The position numbers and the translations under genes were made by a program. 7,590 bases of DNA from JALSRY01 sp964428275 (GTDB lineage: Bacteria > Planctomycetota > Phycisphaerae > UBA1845 > Fen-1342): contig CAYRXN010000251.1 of assembly GCA_964428275.1 (NCBI GenBank), positions 1 to 7,590 on the forward strand. The letters run 5' to 3'. Positions 5,569 through 7,590 of this stretch are shown one piece after another (within the stretch, counting starts at the first letter, position 1; each line of letters begins with the position of its first letter). Under the pieces are notes generated by a model, which ran no database searches, had not been told where the DNA came from, and saw only the letters and a list, made by a program, of their open reading frames with translations.

Positions 5569-7575
5569 ATGAGCGGTGTCGAAGTCGAACATTCGCCTGC
5601 GGACGCCCCGCGTTCGGCGGATCTGCCCACCGGACCGAGCCCCCCCGCGGGAACCGCTCCGGTTCCCGCCAGCCCCGGGGCCGCGACGGCCGATAACGCG
5701 CCGGCGGAACCGGGCCGCCCTTCCGAGCCCGAGATCGTGGACGTCTGGTCCCGCACGCAGCCCAAGTACCGCGTTCGCGCGGTAATCCTGCTGGCGATCA
5801 ACTTCGTGCTGTTCTGCGGGCTGTGCACGTTCGCCCACTGGCTGCACTTCGCCCGGGCGTTCGATTTTTCTCCTGCCAGCTATTATCTGCCGTTCAAGTT
5901 CTGGGACGCGGGCGCCCCCAACCTCAACGACTTCATCCTCGCCCCGATCAACGTCGTGGACGTGCCCGTCCATGCCGGCGTGCTCGGACTCGTGCTGGCG
6001 GTCATCATCGCCGTCCCGATCGTCGTGGCGATCCTCTACCGTTTCGTCTACGCCCTGCCGTTTCTTCTGGCGCTGTTCGTCTTCGCGCACATGCCCTGGA
6101 TGGCGATCACGCTGCTGGGCAGTTGCATTCTGGCGGCGGTGCGGCCGTTTCGCATGAAGTTCCGCTACGGCTCGGCCCTGCTGGGGCTGCTGCCGGTGCT
6201 GGTGTACCTCTATCTGGCGACCCGCGGCACGCCGGAACTGCTGGCCAACTACGGTTCGCCGGTCCAGAAGATGCTCCTGGTGGCCCCGTGGGTGATCGCC
6301 ATCCTGGGTGCGGCCGTGATGGCGGGGATCGTACTGCTGCTGGCGAAACTCGTCCGGTACCGCCCGGGCGCGGTGGCGCCGGTGCTGGGCGTGATGTTCG
6401 CCGTCCCGGTGGTGTTGTTTCATCTCGGCGTCGGCCGCGACGAGCTGGCCTACCGCATCCTCGAAGCGGAGTACGGCCCGCGCTCGAAGTGCTTCGCCCC
6501 GGTGCTCAAGTCGCGCGAGACCCAGGACGCGATCTGGGCGCTGATCTACAAGGCGATCGGCAACCGATCGATTCCGGGGCAGCTGCGCTCCGACCTGCTC
6601 GGGTTGTGGAGCCTGCGGCCCGAGAAGTTCCGGGAAATCAAGCGCACGGTCAGCCGCAAGTTCCTCGCATCGTTCCTCGAGGACCGGGCCCGCGCGGCCC
6701 AGGCCTGCGAACAGTTCATCGCCGACCACCCGGAAAGCCGCTATGTCCCCAACGTGCTCTACATGCTCGGCCGCATCCTCGACACGCGGCTCGACGAGGC
6801 CCGACTGGCCGACGTCGAACCCGCGCGCGAGTTGTACACGGGCTTTCCGCACGCTGCCGCCGAAGAAGCGTGGCTCACGCTTTTCCGACGCTACCCCAGC
6901 TCACCGTTCGCTGTCGAAGCGGCCCTGCGCCTGGGGCAGTTGCGGCTGCGCGACGGCAAGGTGGACGAAGCGCTCCAGTACCTGCGTTTTGCCATGCGCC
7001 CGGGGACAGCACCGCGGCCGCCGACCGCACAACCTCAGACCGGCGGCCTGGCCCATCTGCTGCTGAAACCTGCCGCTCCGGAGAGCACGCTCGATTTCCA
7101 GCCCGAGCCCTATCGGCAGGAGGCCTGCCAGCTCGCGGAGCTGATCGAGGCCAACCGCGACGACCCCCGCTACGGGAACAAGCCGCTGGCGGAGCTGGCC
7201 CGGCTCGACCCGCGGCGCTCCCGCTACCGCGTCCAACTGCTCGCGCTGGCGCAAGCGTACGCCGGCGCCCGGCTCTACGACAATCTGATCGTCCGCTGGT
7301 CCGCCTCGCAACCCGACCTCAACCAGCGCGTCGCCGATCTGGAAGCGTGCGTGCGCACGTTCGTCCACGGCGACGCGATCCCCGAAGCGCTCTACCGCCT
7401 CGCCGAGATCGAGACACAGGCCCTGGCCGCCAAGGATGAACCGATGCTCCGCCGCGGCGTGCAGCGGTTGCGCGAGATCGTGCGCCGGTTCCCGGACACC
7501 TGCTGGGCCGACCTGGCCCGCCAGCGGCTGACCGTGCTGCAACCGCCCGCCGGCGCCGGCGAGGGCACGCCATGA
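5569..7575 (+). CDS. Polytopic membrane protein with C-terminal TPR-like repeats (668 aa), function unknown
   Basis: The N-terminus (about 10-55) is a Pro/Ala-rich, probably disordered segment. About seven hydrophobic helices follow: 70-92, 136-157, 160-174, 177-192, 203-217, 235-260 and 268-286. The C-terminal half (about 300-655) is soluble, alpha-helical and TPR-like, with repeated helix-FP/HP-turn-helix units: FIADHPESRYVPNVLYMLGR (383-402), FRRYPSSPFAVEAALRLGQL (439-458) and IVRRFPDTCWADLARQRL (637-654). These resemble the repeats of BamD and YbgF type proteins. Such domains usually bind partner proteins; no catalytic motif is visible. The ATG at 5569 is preferred over GTG 5551 and TTG 5533; none has a clear ribosome site. 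It is divergent from fliM. The stop TGA overlaps the next ATG, so it probably heads an operon. I do not recognise a named family; the coding call is secure. Confidence 0.9.
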   Translation: MSGVEVEHSPADAPRSADLPTGPSPPAGTAPVPASPGAATADNAPAEPGRPSEPEIVDVWSRTQPKYRVRAVILLAINFVLFCGLCTFAHWLHFARAFDFSPASYYLPFKFWDAGAPNLNDFILAPINVVDVPVHAGVLGLVLAVIIAVPIVVAILYRFVYALPFLLALFVFAHMPWMAITLLGSCILAAVRPFRMKFRYGSALLGLLPVLVYLYLATRGTPELLANYGSPVQKMLLVAPWVIAILGAAVMAGIVLLLAKLVRYRPGAVAPVLGVMFAVPVVLFHLGVGRDELAYRILEAEYGPRSKCFAPVLKSRETQDAIWALIYKAIGNRSIPGQLRSDLLGLWSLRPEKFREIKRTVSRKFLASFLEDRARAAQACEQFIADHPESRYVPNVLYMLGRILDTRLDEARLADVEPARELYTGFPHAAAEEAWLTLFRRYPSSPFAVEAALRLGQLRLRDGKVDEALQYLRFAMRPGTAPRPPTAQPQTGGLAHLLLKPAAPESTLDFQPEPYRQEACQLAELIEANRDDPRYGNKPLAELARLDPRRSRYRVQLLALAQAYAGARLYDNLIVRWSASQPDLNQRVADLEACVRTFVHGDAIPEALYRLAEIETQALAAKDEPMLRRGVQRLREIVRRFPDTCWADLARQRLTVLQPPAGAGEGTP

Positions 7576-7590
7576 CCCATCTGGTCCTGG
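7572..7590 (+). CDS. Start of the next gene, cut by the window end
   Basis: ATG at 7572-7574 overlaps the preceding stop in the arrangement ATGA, a common sign of translational coupling. GAGGG at 7561-7565 lies 6 nt upstream and is a good ribosome site. Only six codons are visible (MTHLVL), too few to say what it encodes. It is probably in one operon with the TPR membrane protein. Confidence 0.6.

Noticed and set aside
5689..5696. Exact GCCGATAA match to the sigma-28 -10 consensus on the plus strand
   Set aside because: It lies inside the coding region of the TPR membrane protein with no gene start behind it; treated as chance and as a caution for the other sigma-28-like calls.
5560..6852. 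430-codon minus-strand frame
   Set aside because: It is antisense to the TPR membrane protein, with His/Arg/Asp/Gln-rich shadow composition.
5823..7439. 538-codon plus-strand frame overlapping the TPR membrane protein
   Set aside because: It is in another frame of a gene with clear membrane helices and TPR-like repeats. The alternative product is Arg/Pro/Ala-rich and featureless.

Overview
The window is GC-rich bacterial chromosomal DNA with flagellar and chemotaxis genes. The best guess for the source is a member of the Planctomycetota, perhaps Phycisphaerae. This is inferred from the style of the proteins: an Ala/Pro-rich linker before a small beta domain, a tiny lipoprotein, a polytopic membrane protein with TPR-like repeats, and a flagellar switch gene outside a large flagellar operon. 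No phylogenetic marker here settles it.

Layout, left to right. (1) At 1-426 (+) is the C-terminal part of a protein that starts before the window: a Pro/Ala/Thr-rich linker and a small beta-rich domain. (2) At 487-684 (+) is a 65-residue predicted lipoprotein with a strong Shine-Dalgarno site. (3) At 685-1714 is about 1 kb without a convincing gene. It is not featureless: it holds several GC-rich hairpins and, at 1245-1330, a perfect 13-bp inverted repeat followed by a T-rich run, which looks like a plus-strand terminator. (4) At 1715-4021 (-) is a chemoreceptor: double-Cache-type sensor, two membrane helices, canonical MCP signalling hairpin, C-terminal PilZ domain with an intact c-di-GMP motif, and an unusual Lys/Ala/Pro-rich then acidic tail. 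(5) At 4307-5341 (-) is fliM, the flagellar motor switch protein, with an intact CheY-binding N-terminus. (6) At 5342-5568 is a divergent promoter region with a GC-rich inverted repeat. (7) At 5569-7575 (+) is a 668-residue protein with about seven membrane helices and a TPR-like C-terminal half. Its stop overlaps the ATG of a further gene of which only six codons are present.

How the genes fit together: the receptor senses a ligand through its Cache domain and would drive CheA/CheY, and CheY-P would bind the FliM N-terminus to change motor rotation. The PilZ domain gives the receptor a possible second input, c-di-GMP. fliM and the receptor gene lie in tandem on the minus strand 285 bp apart, each with a weak sigma-28-like -10 motif about 105 nt before its ATG. 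The plus-strand genes have no visible link to motility.

No CRISPR array, insertion sequence, tRNA, rRNA or phage gene was seen. No complete new system is evident. The strongest unexplained signal is the plus-strand terminator with its structured upstream region.
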